Origin: Sphingobacterium multivorum
GTDB taxonomy: Bacteria; Bacteroidota; Bacteroidia; Sphingobacteriales; Sphingobacteriaceae
Reading direction: 5' to 3'
Length of the DNA: 64,000 nucleotides
NCBI RefSeq assembly: GCF_039511225.1
Contig: NZ_CP154261.1
Location: forward strand, 558,001 to 622,000
Part shown: piece by piece, positions 1-7,707 of the stretch
How positions within the stretch are numbered: the stretch's first letter is position 1
Layout: the number at the start of each line of letters is the position of its first letter
The notes under the pieces: generated by a model
What the model saw: the letters and a program-made list of their open reading frames with translations, nothing else
What the model was told of the DNA's origin: nothing
The model's database searches: none
Made by a program: the position numbers and the translations under genes

Positions 1-1340
1 TTTCGCCTTCCGAAATGATCAAACGCAACTATATTTTCGATACACTGAAAACGGTATTCAGAAAATATGGCTATAATGAAATACAGACCCCTTCATTTGA
101 GAATTTGACGACCCTTACCGGTAAATACGGCGACGAGGGCGATAAATTGATCTTTAAGATTCTTAATTCGGGTGACTACCTGACAAAAGCGCCCGACAGC
201 CTGCTTCACGATAAAAATTCCAATAAGCTCATTCCGCATATAACAGAGAAAGCACTAAGATATGATCTTACAGTGCCCTTTGCACGCTATGTTGTGATGC
301 ACCAAAATGATATTACTTTACCGTTTAAGCGCTTTCAGGTGCAACCTGTGTGGCGTGCAGATCGTCCGCAGCGCGGAAGATACCGCGAGTTTTATCAATG
401 TGATGTCGACGTGGTCGGGTCAGAAAGTTTATTGAATGAAGCGGAGTTTATTTTGATTTATCAAGAAGCCTTCGAACGGTTTGGACTGAAAGATTTTAAT
501 ATCAAAATCAACAACCGGAAAATTCTTTCGGGTATTGCTGAAATCATCGGCAAACCGGAGCTGATTGTGGACATGACTGTCGCGATCGATAAATTGGATA
601 AAATCGGGTTGGAAGGTGTCAACAAAGAGTTGTTGGAAAGAGGTTTTACAGAAGCAGATCTTGCTATTTTGAAACCTATAATTTTATTGGAAGGCTCAAA
701 TGATGAGAAACTTGCTTCCTTAAAAGCGATTTTAGTAACTTCTGCTGTCGGCTTAAATGGTATTGCAGAGATTGAGGACGTGTTTGACTATGTGGCCAAA
801 TTAGGTGCTGAAGAAAAGTTGCTTCATCAAATCATAGATCTGGATATTACATTGGCCCGAGGTCTCAATTATTATACGGGCTGTATCTTTGAGGTCAAGA
901 CGAATGAAGTTGCCATGGGAAGTATAGGTGGAGGTGGTCGCTACGATGATCTTACAGGTATGTTTGGTTTGAAGGGACTGACCGGGGTCGGGGTTTCCTT
1001 TGGTGCGGACCGCATTTATGATGTGCTGGAAGAGCTGAACTTATTTCCTGCTGGGAAAGCTGATTCTACCAAGCTCCTGATCATCAATTTTGACAAACAG
1101 CTGGAAAGTTATACCCTGAGCTTACTCAACAAACTTCGCAAGGAAAATATCGCTTCGGAACTCTATGCTTCTCCTGTAAAATTGAAAAAGCAAATGGGCT
1201 ATGCGGATGGGAAAGGTATTCCCTATGTGTTATTAGTCGGTGAAGAGGAGGCTGCATCGGGGCAATTGTCATTAAAGGACATGGAAAGCGGGGAGCAGGT
1301 AAAGGTAACTGAAAGTGAGCTGATCCAAAAACTTCGATAG
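1..1340 (+). CDS. hisS: Histidyl-tRNA synthetase, 5' end outside window
   Basis: Charges tRNA-His with histidine in the cytoplasm. The first ATG in the window (position 15) is not the real start: the frame is open to the left edge and reads F-S-P-S-E before that Met, which matches the family's N-terminal GTRDF-x-P segment, so only a few N-terminal residues are missing. Class II motif 2 (RADRPQRGRYREFYQ), the histidine-binding motif (LARGLNYYTG) and motif 3 (GGGGRYDDLTGMFG ... GVGVSFGADRI) are all present, followed by an anticodon-binding domain of about 95 residues. The gene ends in an intrinsic terminator, so it is transcriptionally separate from pdhA. Confidence 0.97.
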   Translation, partial: SPSEMIKRNYIFDTLKTVFRKYGYNEIQTPSFENLTTLTGKYGDEGDKLIFKILNSGDYLTKAPDSLLHDKNSNKLIPHITEKALRYDLTVPFARYVVMHQNDITLPFKRFQVQPVWRADRPQRGRYREFYQCDVDVVGSESLLNEAEFILIYQEAFERFGLKDFNIKINNRKILSGIAEIIGKPELIVDMTVAIDKLDKIGLEGVNKELLERGFTEADLAILKPIILLEGSNDEKLASLKAILVTSAVGLNGIAEIEDVFDYVAKLGAEEKLLHQIIDLDITLARGLNYYTGCIFEVKTNEVAMGSIGGGGRYDDLTGMFGLKGLTGVGVSFGADRIYDVLEELNLFPAGKADSTKLLIINFDKQLESYTLSLLNKLRKENIASELYASPVKLKKQMGYADGKGIPYVLLVGEEEAASGQLSLKDMESGEQVKVTESELIQKLR

Positions 1341-1364
1341 CAAACAGTTTGCATAAAATAGATT

Positions 1365-1398
1365 AAGCCAAATGATTATTAAGTCCTTTGGCTTTTTT
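1365..1398 (+). terminator. Intrinsic terminator after hisS
   Basis: An 8-bp stem (AAGCCAAA at 1365-1372 with TTTGGCTT at 1387-1394) runs into six T residues, 24 nt after the hisS stop codon. Confidence 0.85.
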
Positions 1399-1541
1399 AT
1401 TTTCATAAGTTTTTGATTTATTTGATTGTGCCGTTCATTTATTTGTAATCAAATGCTATATACTTTAAATCAAATGTCTTAGAAGTGTCTTAAAGTATAA
1501 ATAAAATTGATTTTTGGGTAAGGAAATTCGTCCAAAATTAT

Positions 1542-1549
1542 TAGATTTG
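1542..1549 (+). promoter_or_regulatory. Candidate -7 element upstream of pdhA
   Basis: TAGATTTG fits the Bacteroidota -7 consensus TAnnTTTG and lies 34 bp upstream of the pdhA ATG. No TTG is found at the usual 17-23 bp spacing upstream; the nearest is 25 bp away, so only half of the promoter is supported. Confidence 0.4.
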
Positions 1550-1583
1550 TAGTCTAGAATAGTAAGAAAATCAAAACTTTGAA

Positions 1584-2579
1584 ATGAGTTCAACACCTAT
1601 AACAAAAGAGACATATTTGGAGTGGTATAAGTCTATGTTACTTATGCGTAAGTTTGAAGAAAAAGCAGGTCAACTTTACGGACAGCAAAAGATTCGTGGT
1701 TTCTGTCACTTGTACATAGGACAAGAGGCTGTAGTCGCTGGAACGATGTCAGTAATCAAACCTGAGGATTCTCTAATCACTGCTTATCGTGATCACGCCC
1801 ACGCTTTGGCTAAAGGCGTTTCTGCAAATGCTTGTATGGCTGAATTATATGGAAAGATCACTGGTTGTTCAAAAGGTAAAGGAGGTTCTATGCACTTCTT
1901 CTCTAAAGAGCACAAATTCATGGGTGGCCATGGTATTGTTGGTGGTCAGATTCCTTTAGGTGCTGGTATCGCATTTGCTGAAAAATATCTTGGTACAGAT
2001 AATGTAAATATCTGTTATATGGGTGATGGAGCTGTGCGTCAAGGTGCATTCAATGAGACATTGAACATGGCGATGTTGTGGAAACTCCCGGTTATCTTCG
2101 TATGTGAAAACAACGGTTATGCCATGGGTACTTCTGTACAACGTACAACGAACATGCAGGATATTTACAAAATGGGCTTAGGTTTCGATATGCCTTCTGC
2201 TCCGGTTGATGGAATGGATGTGGTTGCTGTACACAATGCGATGGACGAAGCGGTTCAACGTGCTCGTGCGGGTGAAGGTCCAACATTCTTAGAAATTCGC
2301 ACATACCGTTACAAAGGCCACTCGATGTCTGATCCGGCTAAATATCGTACGAAAGAAGAGCTAGAAGCATATAAAGACCGTGACCCATTGTTGTCGACTA
2401 AACATGCTATTTTAGAAAACAACTATGCGGATGACGCTTGGTTTGCAGAGGTTGAGGCTGATGTGAAAAAGGTCGTTGAAGAGTCTGTAAAATTTGCAGA
2501 GGAATCACCTTATCCAACTGCAGATGAATTGTACAAAGATGTATATGTACAACAAGACTATCCATTTATTTTAGATTAA
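1584..2579 (+). CDS. pdhA: Pyruvate dehydrogenase E1 component, alpha subunit
   Basis: Thiamine-diphosphate-dependent subunit that decarboxylates pyruvate and passes the acetyl group to lipoyl-E2. At 331 residues it has the usual length for the separate alpha chain of an alpha2beta2 E1. The ThDP/Mg2+ motif is visible: GDG at residues 147-149 and NN at 176-177. So are the conserved YRDHAHALAKG loop and the HSMSDP segment near residue 247. It lies 29 bp upstream of the E2 gene and is probably co-transcribed with it. No E1-beta or E3 gene is in the window, so both must be encoded elsewhere, as is common in Bacteroidota. A 2-oxoisovalerate dehydrogenase role is the alternative, but pairing with an E2 carrying two lipoyl domains favours pyruvate. 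Confidence 0.93.
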   Translation: MSSTPITKETYLEWYKSMLLMRKFEEKAGQLYGQQKIRGFCHLYIGQEAVVAGTMSVIKPEDSLITAYRDHAHALAKGVSANACMAELYGKITGCSKGKGGSMHFFSKEHKFMGGHGIVGGQIPLGAGIAFAEKYLGTDNVNICYMGDGAVRQGAFNETLNMAMLWKLPVIFVCENNGYAMGTSVQRTTNMQDIYKMGLGFDMPSAPVDGMDVVAVHNAMDEAVQRARAGEGPTFLEIRTYRYKGHSMSDPAKYRTKEELEAYKDRDPLLSTKHAILENNYADDAWFAEVEADVKKVVEESVKFAEESPYPTADELYKDVYVQQDYPFILD

Positions 2580-2608
2580 TACTCTTTAACTTGATAATAT
2601 AATAAAGA

Positions 2609-4240
2609 ATGGCTGAAGTAGTAAGAATGCCGAAAATGAGCGATACAATGACCGAAGGGGTCATCGCGAAATGGCACAAAAAAGTTGGCGATAAAGTAAA
2701 TTCTGGTGATTTAGTAGCTGAGATTGAAACAGATAAAGCTACAATGGACTTTGAGTCTTACCAAGAAGGAACTCTTTTATATATTGGTCCTAAAGAAGGC
2801 GAAGCAGTAGCTATTGATGCTGTTATCGCTGTTTTAGGTGAGCCAGGTGAAGATTTTCAAGCATTGTTGAGCGGTGATGCGCCTGCTGCTGAAAAAGCAC
2901 CGGAAAAAACAGAAGAAAAAAAAGCAGAAGAAGTTTCTGGTCCAGAATCTTCGGCTAGTACTGTAACTCCTGAGGAATTGGGATGTACGGTAATTACAAT
3001 GCCTTTGTTAAGTGATACCATGAAAGAGGGTGTCATTGCGCAATGGAACTTCAAAGTTGGTGATACGATTAAATCTGACGATGCTATTGCTGATGTAGAA
3101 ACTGATAAAGCGACAATGGAAGTTACAGCGTATGCTGATGGTACTTTATTATATGTTGGTCTTGAAGCTGGACAAGCGGCAAAGGTTAACGACATCATCG
3201 CGATCGTTGGTCCTGCAGGAACTGATATCACACCTTTGTTAAATCAAAAATCTGCACCTGCAAAGGCAGAAACTGCTGAAGCTCCTAAAGCTGACTCAGC
3301 TGCTGCTGTAACTGCCGCACCGGTAGCATCGACTTCAAGCGATGATTCTCGTGTGAAAGCTTCTCCTTTAGCACGTAAAATTGCGCAGGAGAAAGGTATC
3401 AACTTAAGTGATATCAAAGGTTCTGCAGATGGTGGCCGTATTGTGAAGAAAGACGTAGAATCATTTGTTCCTGTTGCTGCACAATCTGCGGAAACAAAAG
3501 CTGCAGCCGCTCCTGCAACAGAAGCAAAAGCAATCACTTTACCTACATTTGTTGGTGAAGAGCGTTATACTGAAAAACCAGTTAACCAAATGCGTAAAAC
3601 TATTGCGCGTCGTCTAGCAGAGTCATTGTTTACAGCTCCACACTTCTATTTGACTGTATCAATTGACATGGACAATGCAATGGCTGCTCGTGCGCAGATC
3701 AATGAGGTTGCTCCAGTAAAAGTTTCTTTCAATGATATCGTTGTAAAAGCTGTTGCTGTTGCCTTGAAAAAACATCCTGCTGTAAACTCTTCATGGCAAG
3801 GCGATAAAATCCGTTTCAATGAGCATACCAACATTGGTGTTGCAATGGCTGTTGAAGATGGTTTATTAGTTCCTGTTGTGCGTTTTGCAGATGGTAAATC
3901 ATTGTCGCATATCTCTGCAGAGGTGAAAGACTTCGCTCAAAAAGCGAAGGCTAAAAAATTACAGCCTGCGGATTGGGAAGGATCTACATTTACAGTGTCC
4001 AACTTAGGTATGTTTGGAATTGACGAATTTACATCCATTATCAACTCACCAGATGGAGCAATCCTTTCTGTTGGTGCTATTCAAGCAGTTCCTGTTGTTA
4101 AAAACGGTGCTGTAGTTCCTGGTAATGTAATGAAAGTGACATTGGGTTGTGATCACCGCGTGGTCGATGGTGCAACTGGAGCTGCATTTTTGCAAACATT
4201 AAAATCTTTGGTTGAAAATCCAGTAAGATTATTAGCATAA
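2609..4240 (+). CDS. pdhC: Pyruvate dehydrogenase E2, dihydrolipoamide acetyltransferase
   Basis: Core of the pyruvate dehydrogenase complex, transferring acetyl from lipoyl-lysine to CoA. There are two tandem lipoyl domains (residues about 1-80 and 126-205) with predicted lipoylated lysines K43 and K167, both in an ETDKATM context. Ala/Pro/Glu-rich linkers follow, then a peripheral-subunit-binding domain (about 249-286, RVKASPLARKIAQ). The C-terminal catalytic domain (about 315-543) carries the active-site motif DHRVVDG with His516. The 543-residue length fits a two-lipoyl E2. It is the second gene of a pdhA-pdhC operon closed by a terminator. Confidence 0.95.
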   Translation: MAEVVRMPKMSDTMTEGVIAKWHKKVGDKVNSGDLVAEIETDKATMDFESYQEGTLLYIGPKEGEAVAIDAVIAVLGEPGEDFQALLSGDAPAAEKAPEKTEEKKAEEVSGPESSASTVTPEELGCTVITMPLLSDTMKEGVIAQWNFKVGDTIKSDDAIADVETDKATMEVTAYADGTLLYVGLEAGQAAKVNDIIAIVGPAGTDITPLLNQKSAPAKAETAEAPKADSAAAVTAAPVASTSSDDSRVKASPLARKIAQEKGINLSDIKGSADGGRIVKKDVESFVPVAAQSAETKAAAAPATEAKAITLPTFVGEERYTEKPVNQMRKTIARRLAESLFTAPHFYLTVSIDMDNAMAARAQINEVAPVKVSFNDIVVKAVAVALKKHPAVNSSWQGDKIRFNEHTNIGVAMAVEDGLLVPVVRFADGKSLSHISAEVKDFAQKAKAKKLQPADWEGSTFTVSNLGMFGIDEFTSIINSPDGAILSVGAIQAVPVVKNGAVVPGNVMKVTLGCDHRVVDGATGAAFLQTLKSLVENPVRLLA

Positions 4241-4258
4241 TCCTTTAGTTGAGGAATT

Positions 4259-4291
4259 AAAAGCCACTTTAGTAATAAGGTGGCTTTTTTT
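4259..4291 (+). terminator. Intrinsic terminator after pdhC
   Basis: A 9-bp stem (AAAAGCCAC at 4259-4267 with GTGGCTTTT at 4280-4288) runs into a T-tract ending at 4291, just after the pdhC stop codon. Confidence 0.85.
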
Positions 4292-4622
4292 ATGGCCTTA
4301 ATTGGTTAATCTTATGATAGGGAAAAGTTTTTTTACCTATAGTTTTCCATCGTTATCCATTTGTTTGAAGTAAGCCCAGGTTGTCCGTTGCTAGAGTGAA
4401 AGAGACTGCGCACTTAAAAAAGGTAACATATCCGATGAATATCAATTATTGTGATGAAAAATTCGTTTTTTTATACTAAAATCTTCATTTTAGCATTATT
4501 ATCAGTAGGCTGGTCCTTCTATTACGAGCTTCAATAATTTGATGTTGTTTAGAACAAAGGAAATAGGAGGTATTTATTGATAAACAATACATAAAACACA
4601 AAAATCCGGGAGACTTAGTATA
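4292..4622. other. AT-rich intergenic stretch upstream of the serine hydrolase
   Basis: About 330 bp between the pdhC terminator and the serine-hydrolase start. I see no RNA gene and no consensus TTG-N19-TAnnTTTG promoter. It contains one short possible peptide ORF at 4454-4537, listed separately. Confidence 0.5.
4454..4537 (+). CDS. Possible 27-residue hydrophobic peptide
   Basis: This short ATG-initiated frame encodes MKNSFFYTK followed by the hydrophobic run IFILALLSVGW and a short polar tail ending ELQ. A basic start, one membrane-length hydrophobic segment and a polar end are what a small membrane peptide would look like. There is no recognisable family, and a 28-codon ORF in AT-rich DNA can occur by chance. 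It lies 86 bp upstream of the serine-hydrolase start, so it could also be a leader peptide. Confidence 0.2.
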   Translation: MKNSFFYTKIFILALLSVGWSFYYELQ

Positions 4623-5813
4623 GTGAAATTATTTTTTTTAAAGGGAATGGTCGCTCTTTTGATGGTATCTACAGTGGCTTGTAGTTCAAAAGAGAAAAAA
4701 CAGAAGGAAGCAGCAATAGCGCAGGCAAAAGTAGATAGCACGAGACTCGTCTATAATCCAAATAATGCAGATCAGAAAATCGATGCTTTTATGAAAAACC
4801 TTCATTCAAAAGCTGCATTCAATGGGAACGTTCTTGTTGCTAAAGATGGGAAAATCTTATATCAGAATACATTCGGCTGGGCCAATTACTTAAAACGGGA
4901 TAGTCTAAAAATAGATGACAAATTTGAACTCGCTTCCGTTTCTAAACCGTTAACAGCTGTCGGAATTTTGAAGTTAGTGGAGGCAGGAAAGCTACGTCTC
5001 GATCAAACGATCAATGACTTCTATCCGGATTTTCCTTATCCTGGTATTACCATAAAAATGTTATTGACACACCGCTCGGGATTACCTAATTATGTTTATT
5101 TTTCGGAGGAACATTGGCCTGATCGCAAGAAAGGAATGACAAATCAAGATGTGATGAAAATGCTGACCGAATTTAAGCCTAATCGCTATGGTGCGCCAGG
5201 AGGCCGTTTCTTTTACAATAATTCGAACTTTATGGTCTTAGGGGCCATTATTGAAAAGATATCAAAGCAAGATTATGCGACGTATATGAAAGATAGCGTA
5301 TTCAATGTTGCCGGAATGACAAATACAGCCGCACTCTCTAAGGCCGTGTATGATAAAATTCCGACCAACGTTATTGGACATGATAAGGTATGGCGAAGAT
5401 CGGTGGTGCAAAATTTTCAGGATGGACCGCTTGGTGACAAAGGAATTTATAGTACAGTGCGTGACCTTTATCGTTTTGATCTGGCTTTGAGAGATGGACG
5501 ATTGTTAAAGCAGTCAACATTGGATTCAGCATACCGAGGATATCCCGATGCCAAAAAGGGAATTTTTAGCTATGGTTATGGTTGGCGTACCTTTGAGCAT
5601 GGTAATGATCATATCGTATACCATACAGGCTGGTGGCACGGTTTTAGACATATTTATGTAAGAGATTTAAAAAGAAACATTGTTATTGTTTTACTTTCTA
5701 ATATGACCAATGGAAGCTTGGTCAAATTGGATGAGCTTTATAAAATCATGGGAATGCCGGTATTGCGTAAAAATGCCTATAGCACCCATGGTGATTTTAT
5801 CATCGATGAGTAA
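4623..5813 (+). CDS. Serine hydrolase lipoprotein (beta-lactamase/class C family)
   Basis: Exported serine hydrolase of the class-C beta-lactamase/DD-peptidase/esterase superfamily. The start is GTG; it is preferred because it gives a complete lipoprotein signal peptide ending in the lipobox-like TVAC with Cys20. The catalytic triad motifs are visible: S105-V-S-K108 (SxxK), Y198-N-N200 (YxN), and a C-terminal YHTGWWHG segment equivalent to KTG. At 396 residues the length is typical. Substrate (D-Ala peptides, esters or beta-lactams) cannot be told from sequence. It stands alone between the pdh operon and the CoA-binding gene. Confidence 0.85.
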   Translation: MKLFFLKGMVALLMVSTVACSSKEKKQKEAAIAQAKVDSTRLVYNPNNADQKIDAFMKNLHSKAAFNGNVLVAKDGKILYQNTFGWANYLKRDSLKIDDKFELASVSKPLTAVGILKLVEAGKLRLDQTINDFYPDFPYPGITIKMLLTHRSGLPNYVYFSEEHWPDRKKGMTNQDVMKMLTEFKPNRYGAPGGRFFYNNSNFMVLGAIIEKISKQDYATYMKDSVFNVAGMTNTAALSKAVYDKIPTNVIGHDKVWRRSVVQNFQDGPLGDKGIYSTVRDLYRFDLALRDGRLLKQSTLDSAYRGYPDAKKGIFSYGYGWRTFEHGNDHIVYHTGWWHGFRHIYVRDLKRNIVIVLLSNMTNGSLVKLDELYKIMGMPVLRKNAYSTHGDFIIDE

Positions 5814-5949
5814 TTTCTGAGCGATGCCATTTTGAGCATGGAGGTTATTTTCTTTATCTATCTTCCTTATTGTAAACTAGAGCGCAAAGGAGATAATAGA
5901 AATACCTTAAATGGACGGGGCAATAGGTACATACAAAAGATATATAGGG

Positions 5950-6309
5950 ATGAAAAAAACATTGATTTTGGGTGCTAGCACCAATCCTTCGCGTTATTCG
6001 AATAAAGCGGCAAATATGCTGCATAAACATGGGCATGCTATTGTCAATATTGGCCTGAGTGGAGGTGAAGCTGCTGGAGTTCCCATTGAAAAGAAAGGTG
6101 AGATCTATACAGATATTGATACGGTGACAATGTACCTTAGCGAGCCTAATCAGAAAGAATACTATGATTATATATTGGCTACGAAGCCAAAACGAATCAT
6201 ATTTAATCCTGGTGCAGAGAATTCAACATTGGAACAGCTCGCTATGGAGCACGGCATTAAAACAGAAAGAGCCTGTACTCTTGTCTTGTTGAGTACAGGG
6301 CAATTTTAG
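5950..6309 (+). CDS. CoA-binding domain protein (YccU-like, Rossmann fold)
   Basis: Small cytoplasmic protein of the CoA_binding_2 family. An upstream in-frame ATG exists at 5911, but the ATG at 5950 is preferred because it begins directly with the Rossmann strand MKKTLILGAS typical of the family; the product is 119 residues. The nucleotide-binding loop GASTNPSRYS and the C-terminal IIFNPGAEN and ERACTLVLL segments are present. The physiological role of the family is not established. Its 3' end overlaps the convergent ROK gene by 4 bp. Confidence 0.8.
   Translation: MKKTLILGASTNPSRYSNKAANMLHKHGHAIVNIGLSGGEAAGVPIEKKGEIYTDIDTVTMYLSEPNQKEYYDYILATKPKRIIFNPGAENSTLEQLAMEHGIKTERACTLVLLSTGQF
6272..6299. 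other. Hairpin in the overlap of two convergent genes
   Basis: A perfect 9-bp stem (CCTGTACTC at 6272-6280, GAGTACAGG at 6291-6299; 10-nt loop) lies inside the last codons of the CoA-binding gene and just past the stop of the convergent ROK gene. Short T-rich stretches follow on both strands, so it may serve as a compact bidirectional terminator. Confidence 0.45.
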
Positions 6310-7556
6310 ATTTTGGACTTATGAAGTAATTCAACCGAAAGATACTTCGTGATAAAATAATTTGTTAGCCCCACGGTATTGCTGTCAAGATTTAGACTTG
6401 AAACTTTAATGTCACAATGTTCCTTCAAGATCGCCATGGTATACGAATTTATGGCTTGCTGTATGGGAATCGTGATCAGTTCATTTGCTTTTGCAATCTT
6501 ACCACCCAATACGATCAATTCGGGGTTGAGGAGCTGTATCAAGGATGCAAATGCTTTCCCTAGATTTGTCCCTAGTTTTGAAATCTGGTTTATTGCAAAT
6601 TGATCACCTTTGTTTGCAGCTTCAATAATATGTGTCGGTGTTAAGTGTTGTAATTCATCGGGTTGCAATTCATTTAATTTAGTCAGCTCTCCTTTCTGGA
6701 TTTCCTGTTTAGCATTGTTGACCAAAGCAATTCCGGAAGCTACGGTTTCCAAACAACCTCTTTTCCCACAGTAGCATAGCTCGCCATTATCGATAAAGGG
6801 CATATGTCCCACTTCGCCAGAGTAGCCATCACGTCCCAGATAGACTTCGCCATTGGAGACGATTCCTAAACCAATCCCCCAATCCATTAAGATAATTAAA
6901 CTGTTTTTTGTGTTTTTTGCCAATCCAAATTTCAATTCAGCATAAGCAGCGCCTTTGACGTCATTGAGAATGAAGACCGGTTTTTTATATATACGCTCAA
7001 AGTAGCTTGTTATGGATTGATTATCGTCATGTAAAAAAGTCTCGTTGGTACCTTCTTCAGCGTTGATTAGCCCAGGCATACCAATGATAATTCCTGTTAG
7101 GTTCTCGATATCAACTGATTTATCGATAAGATATTGATCAACGATTTGTGTGATAGCGGCTAGATTTTCTCCATTGCGAGATAATTCATTATCCAGCTCA
7201 ACAGTTTCAGCAATAATGTTCTGGTTGTTGTCCATTATGCTCATCGTGATGGAGAAACGTTGGAGCTCAATCGAAAGCACCTGAAACAATCCATCACATA
7301 GTTTATATAAATTGGGTTTACGTCCGCCAATAGATTCTCCTTTGTCAAATTGACGGATAAAATCATCTTCCAGCAACTCTGCAATGAGGCTATTCACCGT
7401 AGGCAGGCTTAAATAGAGGTTTTTTACAATGTCATTTACCGATACAGATCCTAATTCGGCTATTAATTTTATAATGGAGATTTTATTGAACAGATTTTTC
7501 TTTTCAGGTTTACTCTCCAATTTTTTGTTAATCAGTAAGTTTACGGCTTTAGTCAT
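6306..7556 (-). CDS. ROK-family transcriptional regulator
   Basis: NagC/XylR-type sugar-responsive regulator. The N-terminal ~80 residues form a winged helix-turn-helix (SVSVNDIVKNLYLSLPTVNS, then wing sequence GGRKPNLYKL). The rest is a ROK sugar-binding domain with GIIIGMPGLIN, an ILNDVKGAAYAE segment and the zinc site CYCGKRGCLE. At 416 residues the length is typical of ROK repressors rather than glucokinases, which lack the HTH. It lies beside the glycan genes and may control the oppositely placed DUF1080/oxidoreductase pair or sugar catabolism more generally; that is inference. Confidence 0.9.
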   Translation of the reverse strand: MTKAVNLLINKKLESKPEKKNLFNKISIIKLIAELGSVSVNDIVKNLYLSLPTVNSLIAELLEDDFIRQFDKGESIGGRKPNLYKLCDGLFQVLSIELQRFSITMSIMDNNQNIIAETVELDNELSRNGENLAAITQIVDQYLIDKSVDIENLTGIIIGMPGLINAEEGTNETFLHDDNQSITSYFERIYKKPVFILNDVKGAAYAELKFGLAKNTKNSLIILMDWGIGLGIVSNGEVYLGRDGYSGEVGHMPFIDNGELCYCGKRGCLETVASGIALVNNAKQEIQKGELTKLNELQPDELQHLTPTHIIEAANKGDQFAINQISKLGTNLGKAFASLIQLLNPELIVLGGKIAKANELITIPIQQAINSYTMAILKEHCDIKVSSLNLDSNTVGLTNYFITKYLSVELLHKSKI

Positions 7557-7660
7557 AAAACATCATATTTTGAAATAGAATCCTCAGGGCTTTAATTTAG
7601 CAAAAGTTTTGGAATCATTTGGTTATTTTTCTCACTTGACAAACAAGTGGGCTAATTAGC

Positions 7661-7687
7661 AAAAAGGGGATAAGATTCCTTATCCCC
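7661..7687 (-). terminator. Intrinsic terminator of the DUF1080 gene
   Basis: On the minus strand a 9-bp stem (GGGGATAAG / CTTATCCCC, 4-nt loop) is followed by five T residues (A-run at 7661-7665 on the plus strand), 20 bp after the DUF1080 stop codon. Confidence 0.85.
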
Positions 7688-7707
7688 TCTCTACGTATAA
7701 GTTAAGA

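Noticed and set aside
15..1340. ATG at 15 as the start of hisS
   Set aside because: The frame is open to the window edge and the residues before this Met match the conserved N-terminus, so the gene starts outside.
7632..7648. Small hairpin CACTTG-ACAAA-CAAGTG upstream of the ROK gene as a terminator
   Set aside because: Only 6 bp, no T-run on either strand, and a stronger terminator lies 20 bp away.
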